Part shown: in pieces, positions 1 to 5,632 of the stretch
Numbering within the stretch: position 1 is the stretch's first letter
How the letters are laid out: each line of letters starts with the position of its first letter
NCBI GenBank assembly: GCA_030526885.1
Contig: JAUNBV010000006.1
Span: 1 to 8,526 of the forward strand
Length of the DNA: 8,526 nucleotides
Reading direction: 5' to 3'
From: Syntrophomonadaceae bacterium
GTDB taxonomy: Bacteria; Bacillota; Syntrophomonadia; Syntrophomonadales; Syntrophomonadaceae
Translations under genes and position numbers: made by a program
The notes under the pieces: model-generated
Told to the model about the DNA's origin: nothing
Database searches by the model: none
What the model saw: only the letters and a program-made list of their open reading frames with translations

Positions 1-33
1 GGGGGGAGCTAGGGCGCAAAAATGGCCGTTCGC

Positions 34-54
34 CTTAAGCGGCGGCGGCTTAAG
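34..54. repeat. Small inverted repeat (7-bp stem, 7-nt loop)
   Basis: CTTAAGC at 34-40 and GCTTAAG at 48-54 are exact reverse complements around a GGCGGCG loop. No T-run follows directly on either strand, so it is not a convincing intrinsic terminator. On the minus strand a TTTTT run comes about 12 nt beyond the stem. The function is unknown. Confidence 0.4.
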
Positions 55-217
55 TTACAAAAGAGAACGTTTGCCTTAGAGGTGGCGGCGGGCCGGGCGC
101 AGGACGGGGCGGACCGAAGCGGCGGCAGATAGTATTGGCACAGTCTGCCGGTCCCCCTTCGACTCCCAGTTAGCCTCCTTATTGTACCTTATCTCTGTTT
201 TAGCTTACCAGCCAGAA

Positions 218-249
218 GGAAGCTGTTTATCCAATGGAAAACAGCTTCC
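218..249 (-). terminator. Perfect 11-bp stem hairpin, possible terminator of the SLH gene
   Basis: GGAAGCTGTTT (218-228) pairs perfectly with AAACAGCTTCC (239-249). The 10-nt loop itself contains TCCA/TGGA, so the palindrome is almost continuous. It lies about 60 bp past the SLH stop codon, where a transcription end is expected. The U-tract is poor on both strands (TTCTGG on the minus strand, GTAGCTTAGCTTTT on the plus strand). Termination is therefore inferred from position and stem strength; it could instead be an mRNA-stabilising 3' hairpin. Confidence 0.4.
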
Positions 250-309
250 GTAGCTTAGCTTTTGTAACGGTCTGCCGTCCCCTGACTCACCCTGACTCCC
301 TTATCCCTC

Positions 310-1995
310 CTACTCAACTTTGCCCTGCTCCAGAATGGCTGCCGTGATCACGGCGGTTTCCGCTCTGTTTATGGGGGAATCAGCCAGAAAGATCACGTTG
401 TTCAAAACGCCAAGTTGCGCGGCTTTGGACACATAGTCATGCGGCCACGCCCCCGGCAGCTCATCGTCATAGCCCAGCACCCGCAGTAAAACCGTTAGCG
501 CTTCCGCCTGGGTAAGCGTGTCGTCCGGCCTGAACTGCCCGTCGCCGTCGCCTTTTATGAACCCTTGCCCGGCAGCTACCGTTATCCAGCCGTGGGCCCA
601 ATGGCCCGCAGCCACATCGGTAAAGGCGGAAGCCTGCCCCGGTTCGTTCTGGGCGTTTGCTTCCAGTCCCGCTGCTATGACCGCTATTTTGCTGATCTCA
701 GCCCGGGTCAGGGTTTTCTCTTCGCCAAAGCTCCCGTCGGGGTAACCTTGCATCACCCCTAATCCTTTCAGCCGGGTAATGGCTTGGTCGGCTGCTGCCG
801 CAAACTGCGGGCTTTGATAGCTGTTTGCCGGCTCTTTGGCCGGTTGTTCTTCCTTAGAAGGGTCGGTTTGGTCATCGGGAAGCTCATCGCCGGGCAAAGC
901 CGGAAGAGCCGGAGTGGGCGCTTTGACAATGAGCAAATACGTATCCGTTTGGTTGTCTTTGAGATCAATAAAGGACTGAGCGGCAGCGCTGATACACGGA
1001 CTGACGAGCACTAAAGGATCAATGGGCAATTCATAGATAGTTCCATCGTCCAGATCCATCGCCAGGATATCTGATGTGCCTTGGGCGTCAAACTGGGCCC
1101 AGGTGACATATTTATCCCATACCCAGGGCTGGATATCGTTATAGTTATTGTCGGTCAACTGGGTAAGTTTCTCCGTGGCCATATCGTAAGCCCAAATCTC
1201 ATTTAAGGTGCTGTTGGGAACTGCGTACCCATATACATAGTCTGCCAGGCTGCCCGCAGGCAGCGTAGCCCCGCTGCCCTCCGCCCATGCCAGGCGTTCG
1301 CCCCACATAGTCAAGGAAGCCTTGGGGGTCTTGGAACTGCTGGCGGTGAGGGTGGTGCCTGCCATTAAGTCATATACCGATACTCCGCTCTTTCCGCTCT
1401 CGCCGTTGAAATAGGCCAGATATTTTTCGGTAAGGGCCAGCTCCACGTTTTTGCTCTCTTGCAGGGTGATAGTGCGGGAGCTGCCGCCTTCCAGCTCATA
1501 TATGATTATCGTCCCGCGGCCGGAGCCGGAGCCGCTGTCCACCCAGGCGATGCGCCCCCCGCACACCTGCACATGGCGTTTGGTAGTATTGGTTTGGGAT
1601 ATGACTTTGTTTTCCCCGCTCTGCAAATCGTGCAGATAGACCTTCATGGCGGAACCGTCACTGACGGTGTAGGCCAGCCGGCGTTCGTTATCCAGGTCAT
1701 AGGAGTCGATATTGGCCTTCGCCAGCTTGAGTTCGCGGTTCTTATCATTGAAAGCTGCTTTTTCGCTGTAAGTTTGAGCCATCTGCTCGCTGTAAGTCAT
1801 AGCTTCCCAAACCTCAAAGTATTTTTCCTCCCCCAGCAGATTCAGGCTTACCCCGCCCCAATCCGCCAGCACCATCCGTATCGGCTTGCCTTCCTCCGCA
1901 TCCGCCTTTTCCGTTGCCGCCACCGCCGGCAGGGCGGTCACCAGCAGCGCCATCAGCGTCAGCATCACTACTCCTGTTTTCATCTGTCTTCTCAT
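310..1995 (-). CDS. Exported beta-propeller (TolB/WD40-like) protein with C-terminal SLH domains
   Basis: A 561-residue secreted surface protein. Residues 1-27 form a signal peptide: basic start RRQMK, a hydrophobic core, and cleavage near ALPAVAA. Residues about 85-358 contain repeated blade-like units in which a [RY]LA[YW] strand is followed by a VYDL or IWAYDM-type strand (near 105-126, 148-167, 191-211, 233-271 and 294-316). This resembles TolB/WD40-like propellers. A Pro/Asp/Glu-rich linker spans about 359-392. Three SLH repeats follow at about 400-444, 458-509 and 517-556, with the core motifs TRAE (430-433), TQAE (495-498) and NRAE (543-546). SLH domains anchor proteins to pyruvylated secondary cell-wall polymer. 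The start is fixed by AAGGAGG 7-8 nt upstream. It lies 81 bp after the putative anti-sigma gene and has an ECF-type promoter candidate in front. The ligand or substrate of the propeller is unknown. The SLH part is certain; the propeller assignment is made from the repeat pattern. Confidence 0.9.
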   Translation of the reverse strand: MRRQMKTGVVMLTLMALLVTALPAVAATEKADAEEGKPIRMVLADWGGVSLNLLGEEKYFEVWEAMTYSEQMAQTYSEKAAFNDKNRELKLAKANIDSYDLDNERRLAYTVSDGSAMKVYLHDLQSGENKVISQTNTTKRHVQVCGGRIAWVDSGSGSGRGTIIIYELEGGSSRTITLQESKNVELALTEKYLAYFNGESGKSGVSVYDLMAGTTLTASSSKTPKASLTMWGERLAWAEGSGATLPAGSLADYVYGYAVPNSTLNEIWAYDMATEKLTQLTDNNYNDIQPWVWDKYVTWAQFDAQGTSDILAMDLDDGTIYELPIDPLVLVSPCISAAAQSFIDLKDNQTDTYLLIVKAPTPALPALPGDELPDDQTDPSKEEQPAKEPANSYQSPQFAAAADQAITRLKGLGVMQGYPDGSFGEEKTLTRAEISKIAVIAAGLEANAQNEPGQASAFTDVAAGHWAHGWITVAAGQGFIKGDGDGQFRPDDTLTQAEALTVLLRVLGYDDELPGAWPHDYVSKAAQLGVLNNVIFLADSPINRAETAVITAAILEQGKVE

Positions 1996-2002
1996 AAAAA
2001 AA

Positions 2003-2009
2003 CCTCCTT
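2003..2009 (-). promoter_or_regulatory. Strong ribosome binding site of the SLH gene
   Basis: The minus strand reads AAGGAGG here, followed by a T-rich spacer and ATG at 1995-1993. It sets M1 (MRRQMK) as the start rather than the in-frame Met at residue 5. Confidence 0.85.
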
Positions 2010-2030
2010 AAAAATTTGTTCCTGCCCCTA

Positions 2031-2061
2031 TAAACAACTTAGGAGGGCAAAATGTTACACC
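2031..2061 (-). promoter_or_regulatory. Candidate ECF-sigma promoter for the SLH gene
   Basis: On the minus strand, TGTAAC (2059-2054) is followed after 17 bp by TGTTTA (2036-2031). TGTAAC resembles the -35 element of ECF-dependent promoters in Firmicutes, and TGTTTA matches four of six positions of the usual CGTCTA-type -10. An A/T-tract (TTTTTTAAAAAA, 2073-2062) sits directly upstream like an UP element. The predicted transcript start near 2024 gives a leader of about 30 nt that includes the AAGGAGG site. The -35 block is duplicated within the sigma gene. Which sigma factor uses it is inferred. Confidence 0.55.
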
Positions 2062-2076
2062 TTTTTTAAAAAATAT

Positions 2077-2856
2077 TTAAATTTCTTGGTAGCTCAAGCT
2101 TTCGGCTATTTTTACGGTCTCTTCCAGGCTCAGAGGACACCTGAGAGTGAAAATATGTCCGTCCGCGGCCCAGGTAAGCGAATACTGACCATATTTCTCG
2201 ATCAGCAGGCCTTCGTTGCCATTGATATATATGGTTTCTTCCCGGTCGGCGTTTTCGGAATCCAGATAAACATTGGCGTCGGGCGAAAGCACGGTAAGAT
2301 TCAGATATTTATCGTCGCCGCACATATAGACGGTTCGGGTATTGCCGCCGTTTGTCTCGCGCTTTATCAAGCTATAGCCCTCGGGCACGTAGCCGGGCCA
2401 GTAGCCGGGGGAGGCTGCCATTACGGCTGCGGTTTCTTCCGGCGATGCTGCTTCTAATTGAAACAGGGTGGATTCGGGCTGTTTGACCAGTAAAACATTG
2501 TACACCCGCTGTCGCACGGCTTCCACGTTCATCACCAGGGTGGTAGAAACGATGGCAAACGCCAGCACTATCACGGCGGCGACATTGACCAGCCGGGTTG
2601 CGCGCTGCCGCCGGCGCGACCATTGCTGCCGGTTCAACTCTTTATCCAACTGCCGGCGCATGTGTTTCAACTGCGCCGCGCTGGGATAGAGGCGTTCTTC
2701 GGGGGGGATTTCCTCCATTTCACGCCGCCACATTTCGCCTTCCCGCTCCAGAGTGTGAAAGGCGGCTAAACGAAACAGGCTGTCTTCGTATTCTTCGTAC
2801 AGCTTTTGTTTAAACTCTTGCCTGGCTGCGTCAGGCTTAATGGCTTTATTGTTCAC
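2077..2856 (-). CDS. Single-pass membrane protein with DUF4367-like C-terminus, putative anti-sigma factor
   Basis: A 259-residue protein. Residues 1-88 are charged and mostly helical, ending in the very basic stretch WSRRRQRATR, and should be cytoplasmic. One membrane helix spans about 89-111. The outer part (about 112-259) includes PGYVPEGYSL (153-162), INGNEGLLIEKYGQYSLTW (211-229) and ends with LSLEETVKIAESL, as in DUF4367 domains. The gene starts with GTG and overlaps the sigma gene by 11 nt (GTGAACAATAA holds both signals), which suggests translational coupling and near-stoichiometric synthesis. There is no zinc-binding HxxxCxxC motif, so it is not a ZAS-type anti-sigma. The only cysteines, C179 and C240, are both extracytoplasmic and could form a disulfide. 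The anti-sigma role is inferred from topology and gene order. The outer domain may sense an envelope signal and release the sigma factor through the cytoplasmic region. Confidence 0.8.
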   Translation of the reverse strand: MNNKAIKPDAARQEFKQKLYEEYEDSLFRLAAFHTLEREGEMWRREMEEIPPEERLYPSAAQLKHMRRQLDKELNRQQWSRRRQRATRLVNVAAVIVLAFAIVSTTLVMNVEAVRQRVYNVLLVKQPESTLFQLEAASPEETAAVMAASPGYWPGYVPEGYSLIKRETNGGNTRTVYMCGDDKYLNLTVLSPDANVYLDSENADREETIYINGNEGLLIEKYGQYSLTWAADGHIFTLRCPLSLEETVKIAESLSYQEI

Positions 2857-3418
2857 TTTCTTCTCGCTCCTCTCGCAGTATGTTCCTCATCCGATGGCGG
2901 GCGCGGTGCAGATACACCCGCACGCTGTCCGGGCTGAGGTTTAAGTTTTGCGCTATCTGGTCGTGGCTCAGTTCCAGGACGTATTTCATATAGAATGCAT
3001 CGCGCTGCGCGGGGGACAATCGCATCATGATGGCAATCATTTCCTCCGCGCGCTCCTGCTGGGCCATGAGTTCTGCGGCATCGGGGCCGGGTCGGTGCAA
3101 GGTGGCGGCGAGATCGTCCTCCAGGCCGTAAAACATGTGCTTATCCTGCACTTGGCTATGTTTCAGGTGGTTCAGCGCTACGTTCCTAGCTGTTATAACA
3201 ACATAGCCGGTCAAAATGTTACACCCCACCGTGCGCAAAAAAGAATTTTTTTTAATGAGCCGGAGAAAACATTCTTGGCACAGGTCGTCGACGTCGGCTG
3301 TAGCGCCGACTATAGCGCGGATGCTGCGATGTGCTATATGGTAATGGCTCTGGTAAAGGGCGATGAAAAAATCGCGGTCGCTTTCGCTCTCCAGCCCCTC
3401 CAGGGCGAGTAAAAACAT
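2846..3418 (-). CDS. RNA polymerase sigma factor, sigma-70 family, ECF-like
   Basis: A 190-residue protein containing only sigma regions 2 and 4. Region 2 lies at about 18-88, with the core-binding motif DVDDLCQECFLRLIKK at 42-57 and TARNVALNHLK at 76-86. A linker follows. Region 4 lies at about 128-182 with LSPAQRDAFYMKYVLELS and the helix-turn-helix DQIAQNLNLSPDSVRVYLHRAR (153-174). The N-terminus MFLLALEGLESESDRDFF is like that of many clostridial ECF-type sigma factors, which supports this start. A GAGAGGGG site lies about 8 nt upstream. The next gene overlaps it and encodes its putative membrane anti-sigma. Region 2.2 carries an unusual CQEC pair (C47, C50). The gene contains an A-rich run (codons 56-60) and an internal copy of the ECF-type promoter motif. 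Its regulon is unknown; the downstream SLH gene is the best candidate target. Confidence 0.92.
   Translation of the reverse strand: MFLLALEGLESESDRDFFIALYQSHYHIAHRSIRAIVGATADVDDLCQECFLRLIKKNSFLRTVGCNILTGYVVITARNVALNHLKHSQVQDKHMFYGLEDDLAATLHRPGPDAAELMAQQERAEEMIAIMMRLSPAQRDAFYMKYVLELSHDQIAQNLNLSPDSVRVYLHRARHRMRNILREEREESEQ
3195..3225 (-). promoter_or_regulatory. Internal ECF-type promoter-like element inside the sigma gene
   Basis: The minus strand has GGTGTAACATTTTG (3225-3212), identical over 14 bp to the element upstream of the SLH gene. After the same 17-bp spacer comes TGTTAT (3200-3195) in place of TGTTTA. T- and A-runs lie upstream at 3237-3253. The bases also encode GCNILTGYVVIT of sigma region 2, so the match could be a coding coincidence. 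If active, it would yield a transcript with the 3' part of the sigma gene and the whole anti-sigma gene. Confidence 0.3.
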
Positions 3419-3480
3419 GCGGCGAACCCCTCTCTCTGTGTCTGCATTTCATTGTTCCGCAGGGGAAATTACCTGAATTT

Positions 3481-3510
3481 ATTTTAACAATAAAAGAATG
3501 TTGGTGTAAA
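3481..3510 (-). promoter_or_regulatory. Candidate sigma-A promoter of the sigma/anti-sigma operon
   Basis: On the minus strand, TTTACA (3510-3505, five of six to TTGACA) is followed after 18 bp by TAAAAT (3486-3481, five of six to TATAAT). A start near 3474 would give a leader of about 55 nt before the ATG at 3418. No good TGTAAC-type element was seen in this region, so basal expression is probably by the housekeeping sigma. Confidence 0.5.
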
Positions 3511-3609
3511 CACAAAACGACGAATTTTCACATATTTTTGTTTTTAGACGTTACGGGGCCTATGATGGGAACCAGCGGGCTCAAACGGGGGGAGTAAAAT
3601 GCGTGTGAG

Positions 3610-3636
3610 GAGAGCGTGGAGAGCGCGGAGAGCGTG
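3610..3636. repeat. Three tandem copies of a 9-bp purine-rich unit
   Basis: GAGAGCGTG, GAGAGCGCG and GAGAGCGTG lie end to end, followed by looser GGAAAGGAG-like copies. The period of nine keeps any reading frame. No function is evident; it may be a simple slippage repeat. Confidence 0.6.
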
Positions 3637-3756
3637 GAAAGGAGAAAGGAGCGGGGAAGGCAACGACGACTGAGCGGAGGAACAAATAAACAGGCCGCTT
3701 AACAAACGAGACCAGGCCCCCCATAAAAATTCCTTTGGATTTACCCTTCTCCGGGC

Positions 3757-4455
3757 CTATCCGGCCAGCATGGGCAGGACGATGATGGCGTACATGATGC
3801 CGTTCCACAGGGCGTGGGCCAGAAAGGACACCCAGATGCTGCCGCTTTTTTCGTATATATAGCACAGGCCGATACCGCCTACCGCCAGAGGGATGGCGCG
3901 CCACAGGTCGGCGTGGATGACGCCGAACAGCACGCCGCCGACGATGATGGCCCAGCGCACGTCCAGGTGTTGGCGCAGCACCGGGTAGAGCATGCCTCGA
4001 AAGTATAGTTCCTCCGTGAGCGGGCCGACAATGACGCCGGCCAGGAAGGTGATGGCGAAATGATACCCCGCGCTGCTCTCGCGCAGTACCTGTTCAAAGT
4101 ATTGGCCTTCCAGTTCAGGCTGGATGATGGCGATGAGCAGGCCCAGCGCAATCATAATCGCGGCCAGCAGCAGCCCGCCGCGAAGGCCGTAACGCACGAG
4201 GTCTTGGCGGCGCGGGGCCACAAAGCCCAGATCCCGCCAGGCGGCACGGCGCAGCAGTACGGCCAGCAGCCATACCAAAAAGGCCATGGAAAGATATTGG
4301 CCGGCGGCGGCCACGCCAAACTGGGTCAAGGTATCCATGCCGGCGGGAAACAGCTTGGCCCCCAGCAAGGCCACCAGGGGCAGCCCCAATATCATGGTGC
4401 CCACATATACCAGTATCACGTCCACCAGGTTCCAGCGCGGCTTTGCTTGCGGCAT
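3757..4455 (-). CDS. CPBP-family (Abi/CAAX-like) intramembrane metalloprotease
   Basis: A 232-residue polytopic membrane protein with the signature motifs of the CPBP family in its C-terminal half. Motif 1 is EELYFRG (E148, E149, R153), motif 2 is FGVIH (F177, H181) and motif 3 is HALWN (H214, N218). These Glu and His residues form the metal-binding active site in relatives such as Rce1. Hydrophobic segments lie near 11-37, 46-69, 91-112, 131-147, 167-186, 187-201 and 208-230. The start is set by AAGGAG seven bases upstream. It lies 52 bp after the germination C-subunit gene in the same direction but has its own promoter candidate. The substrate is unknown. Relatives process prenylated proteins, bacteriocins or regulators, or confer bacteriocin self-immunity. 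A link to germination is suggested only by position. Confidence 0.9.
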   Translation of the reverse strand: MPQAKPRWNLVDVILVYVGTMILGLPLVALLGAKLFPAGMDTLTQFGVAAAGQYLSMAFLVWLLAVLLRRAAWRDLGFVAPRRQDLVRYGLRGGLLLAAIMIALGLLIAIIQPELEGQYFEQVLRESSAGYHFAITFLAGVIVGPLTEELYFRGMLYPVLRQHLDVRWAIIVGGVLFGVIHADLWRAIPLAVGGIGLCYIYEKSGSIWVSFLAHALWNGIMYAIIVLPMLAG

Positions 4456-4462
4456 ACGGCGT

Positions 4463-4468
4463 CTCCTT
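4463..4468 (-). promoter_or_regulatory. Ribosome binding site of the CPBP protease gene
   Basis: The minus strand reads AAGGAG here, seven bases before the ATG at 4455, which fixes the start MPQAKPRW. Confidence 0.8.
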
Positions 4469-4490
4469 AAAGCTGGTTTTTATTCTTGCC

Positions 4491-4519
4491 ATTATAACAA
4501 TAACTTTCTATTCTTTCCA
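4491..4519 (-). promoter_or_regulatory. Extended -10 sigma-A promoter upstream of the CPBP gene
   Basis: On the minus strand there is a perfect TATAAT (4496-4491) preceded by TGT, which makes a perfect extended -10. TGGAAA (4519-4514, four of six to TTGACA) lies 17 bp upstream. The -35 overlaps the last codons of the germination C-subunit gene. The start would fall near 4484, about 29 nt before the ATG. This predicts vegetative expression of the protease, separate from the germination operon. Confidence 0.65.
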
Positions 4520-5632
4520 CAGCTTTTGGCCCACGCCTTTTATTTTCACCTTCACTTCCACCTGTATTTCGGCCATATCCCAGAAGTTTTCCTCGATGCT
4601 GTCTTCCAGCTCCGGCCGCCAGCGGGCCAGGGCATGGCGGCTTAAATCAAAGCAGTCGATGCCAAATTCCCGCTCCGCGTATTTCAGCACATCGTCGCAT
4701 TGGCGCTGGACATCGCGCTTTACCTGGTTTTCCACCTTGCGAATATAATCCTGCTGGTCGGTCAGGGTGCGGGGGAGGCCGTGCTCCTCCAGCGTGCCTT
4801 CCAGGTTAACGGTTATGTTATAGTGCAGCTTGCCGTCCTTGCGGGTGAGCTCCATTTCTCGGCGGTTGGACAGCAGCACGCTGCCGCGGTCGGTCTGGCC
4901 GTCTTCGCGCAGGGTAAAGGACGCATAGCCCCTGCGGTCCTCCCCGCGCAGCAGCAGCAAGGCCCGCGTCTGGTCGGTGTCAAGGTCGCCGATCATTTTA
5001 TCTTTTTTAAACACCGCGCAGCCAATGATCTCGGCGTGGTCGCCGTTAACATGCAACAGCGGGCACACCGGGTTTTGCCCCACGGATTTCACCTGGCGGG
5101 TGAATTCGTGCACGCTGACCTGCACCCCGAAATTGTCGCGGTTGCTGTTCTCCAGCAGGGTAATCAGCACCTGCCCGATATTCGGATAGTCCTGGGTCTT
5201 GATATTGAGCACTTCCTCCGCCGTGCCCTGCACTACCGCTATGGGCAGATAATCCGCGATTTGGGGGCGCCGGGCCACCGAATCCATCGGGCCGGTCAGG
5301 CCCTGGCGGCTCAGCTCCTCGCCGTACAGCAATACCCGGACGCTGGCTACGTCATAGGTCTTGCCGGAATTAAAGGACCGTATGCGCCGCGCTTCGCCCA
5401 CCGTGATGCCCGTCACCGTATCCACATGATACTTGCGTTCCGCCGTCTGGCTTACATTGGGAATAAGGCTGCTCACCACGATGTTGCCGCCTGCGTCCAC
5501 ATCGAATCCGGCGGCGATGGGCATATCCAGACTGTCGATGTCCTGCTGGTCCCAACAACCGCCAAGGGCGGGCAGGAGCAACACCAACAGCAGGAATAAC
5601 GCCCTTGCCCGGAGCTTTTTACCCTTACCCAT
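4508..5632 (-). CDS. Ger(x)C family germinant receptor lipoprotein (C subunit)
   Basis: A 374-residue lipoprotein. Residues 1-26 are a lipoprotein signal peptide with a basic start (KGKKLRAR), a Leu-rich core and lipobox LGGC, giving a lipidated C26. The mature N-terminus CWDQQDI is the hallmark of Ger(x)C proteins (CWDxxEI). The rest matches the three-domain C-subunit fold in length and pattern, with NRREMELTRKDGKLHY near 256-271 and a Lys/Asp/Arg-rich amphipathic helix near 295-326. The ATG overlaps the stop of the B-subunit gene by 8 nt (ATGGGTAA), so translation is probably coupled. The C subunit sits on the outer face of the inner spore membrane and is required for receptor function. The exact germinant cannot be told from sequence. 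Confidence 0.95.
   Translation of the reverse strand: MGKGKKLRARALFLLLVLLLPALGGCWDQQDIDSLDMPIAAGFDVDAGGNIVVSSLIPNVSQTAERKYHVDTVTGITVGEARRIRSFNSGKTYDVASVRVLLYGEELSRQGLTGPMDSVARRPQIADYLPIAVVQGTAEEVLNIKTQDYPNIGQVLITLLENSNRDNFGVQVSVHEFTRQVKSVGQNPVCPLLHVNGDHAEIIGCAVFKKDKMIGDLDTDQTRALLLLRGEDRRGYASFTLREDGQTDRGSVLLSNRREMELTRKDGKLHYNITVNLEGTLEEHGLPRTLTDQQDYIRKVENQVKRDVQRQCDDVLKYAEREFGIDCFDLSRHALARWRPELEDSIEENFWDMAEIQVEVKVKIKGVGQKLWKE

Larger units (their letters stand above)
1..309. other. Non-coding region downstream of the SLH gene
   Basis: I see no credible gene here on either strand; frames are short and lack a ribosome binding site paired with a start. The stretch holds two hairpins (34-54 and 218-249). 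It also has an imperfect repeat built on GTCTGCCG followed by a C-rich GACTCCC stretch (about 144-166 and 270-300), and a 10-bp-period tandem repeat of CCCTGACTC at 280-288 and 290-298. It probably contains the 3' end of the SLH transcript. Confidence 0.6.
3419..3756. other. Intergenic region upstream of the sigma factor gene
   Basis: 338 bp between the protease stop and the sigma start. The half next to the sigma gene (3470-3545) is A/T-rich and contains a sigma-A-like promoter. The other half (3575-3660) is purine-rich on the plus strand and holds a 9-bp tandem repeat. I found no stem followed by a T-run that would be a convincing terminator for the protease gene, and no supported gene. Confidence 0.55.

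Noticed and set aside
1459..2457. Long open frame on the plus strand (332 codons)
   Set aside because: It crosses the SLH and anti-sigma genes antisense, has low-complexity His/Gln/Arg-rich composition and no domain; it is a shadow of GC-rich coding DNA.
3419..3580. Autoregulatory ECF promoter directly upstream of the sigma gene, using CGTCTA near 3547-3552
   Set aside because: The sequence 17 bp upstream is GGTTCC, which does not match TGTAAC or a GAAAC-type -35, so a sigma-A promoter at 3481-3510 is a better fit.
3715..3770. AGGCCC/GGGCCT pairing after the protease stop as a terminator
   Set aside because: The six-base stem encloses a loop of more than 30 nt and no T-run follows.
3581..3904. 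Minus-strand 107-codon frame covering the 9-bp repeats, encoding an SPR-repeat tail
   Set aside because: Most of it is an alternative frame of the CPBP protease gene, and the tail is simple repeat DNA with no ribosome binding site.
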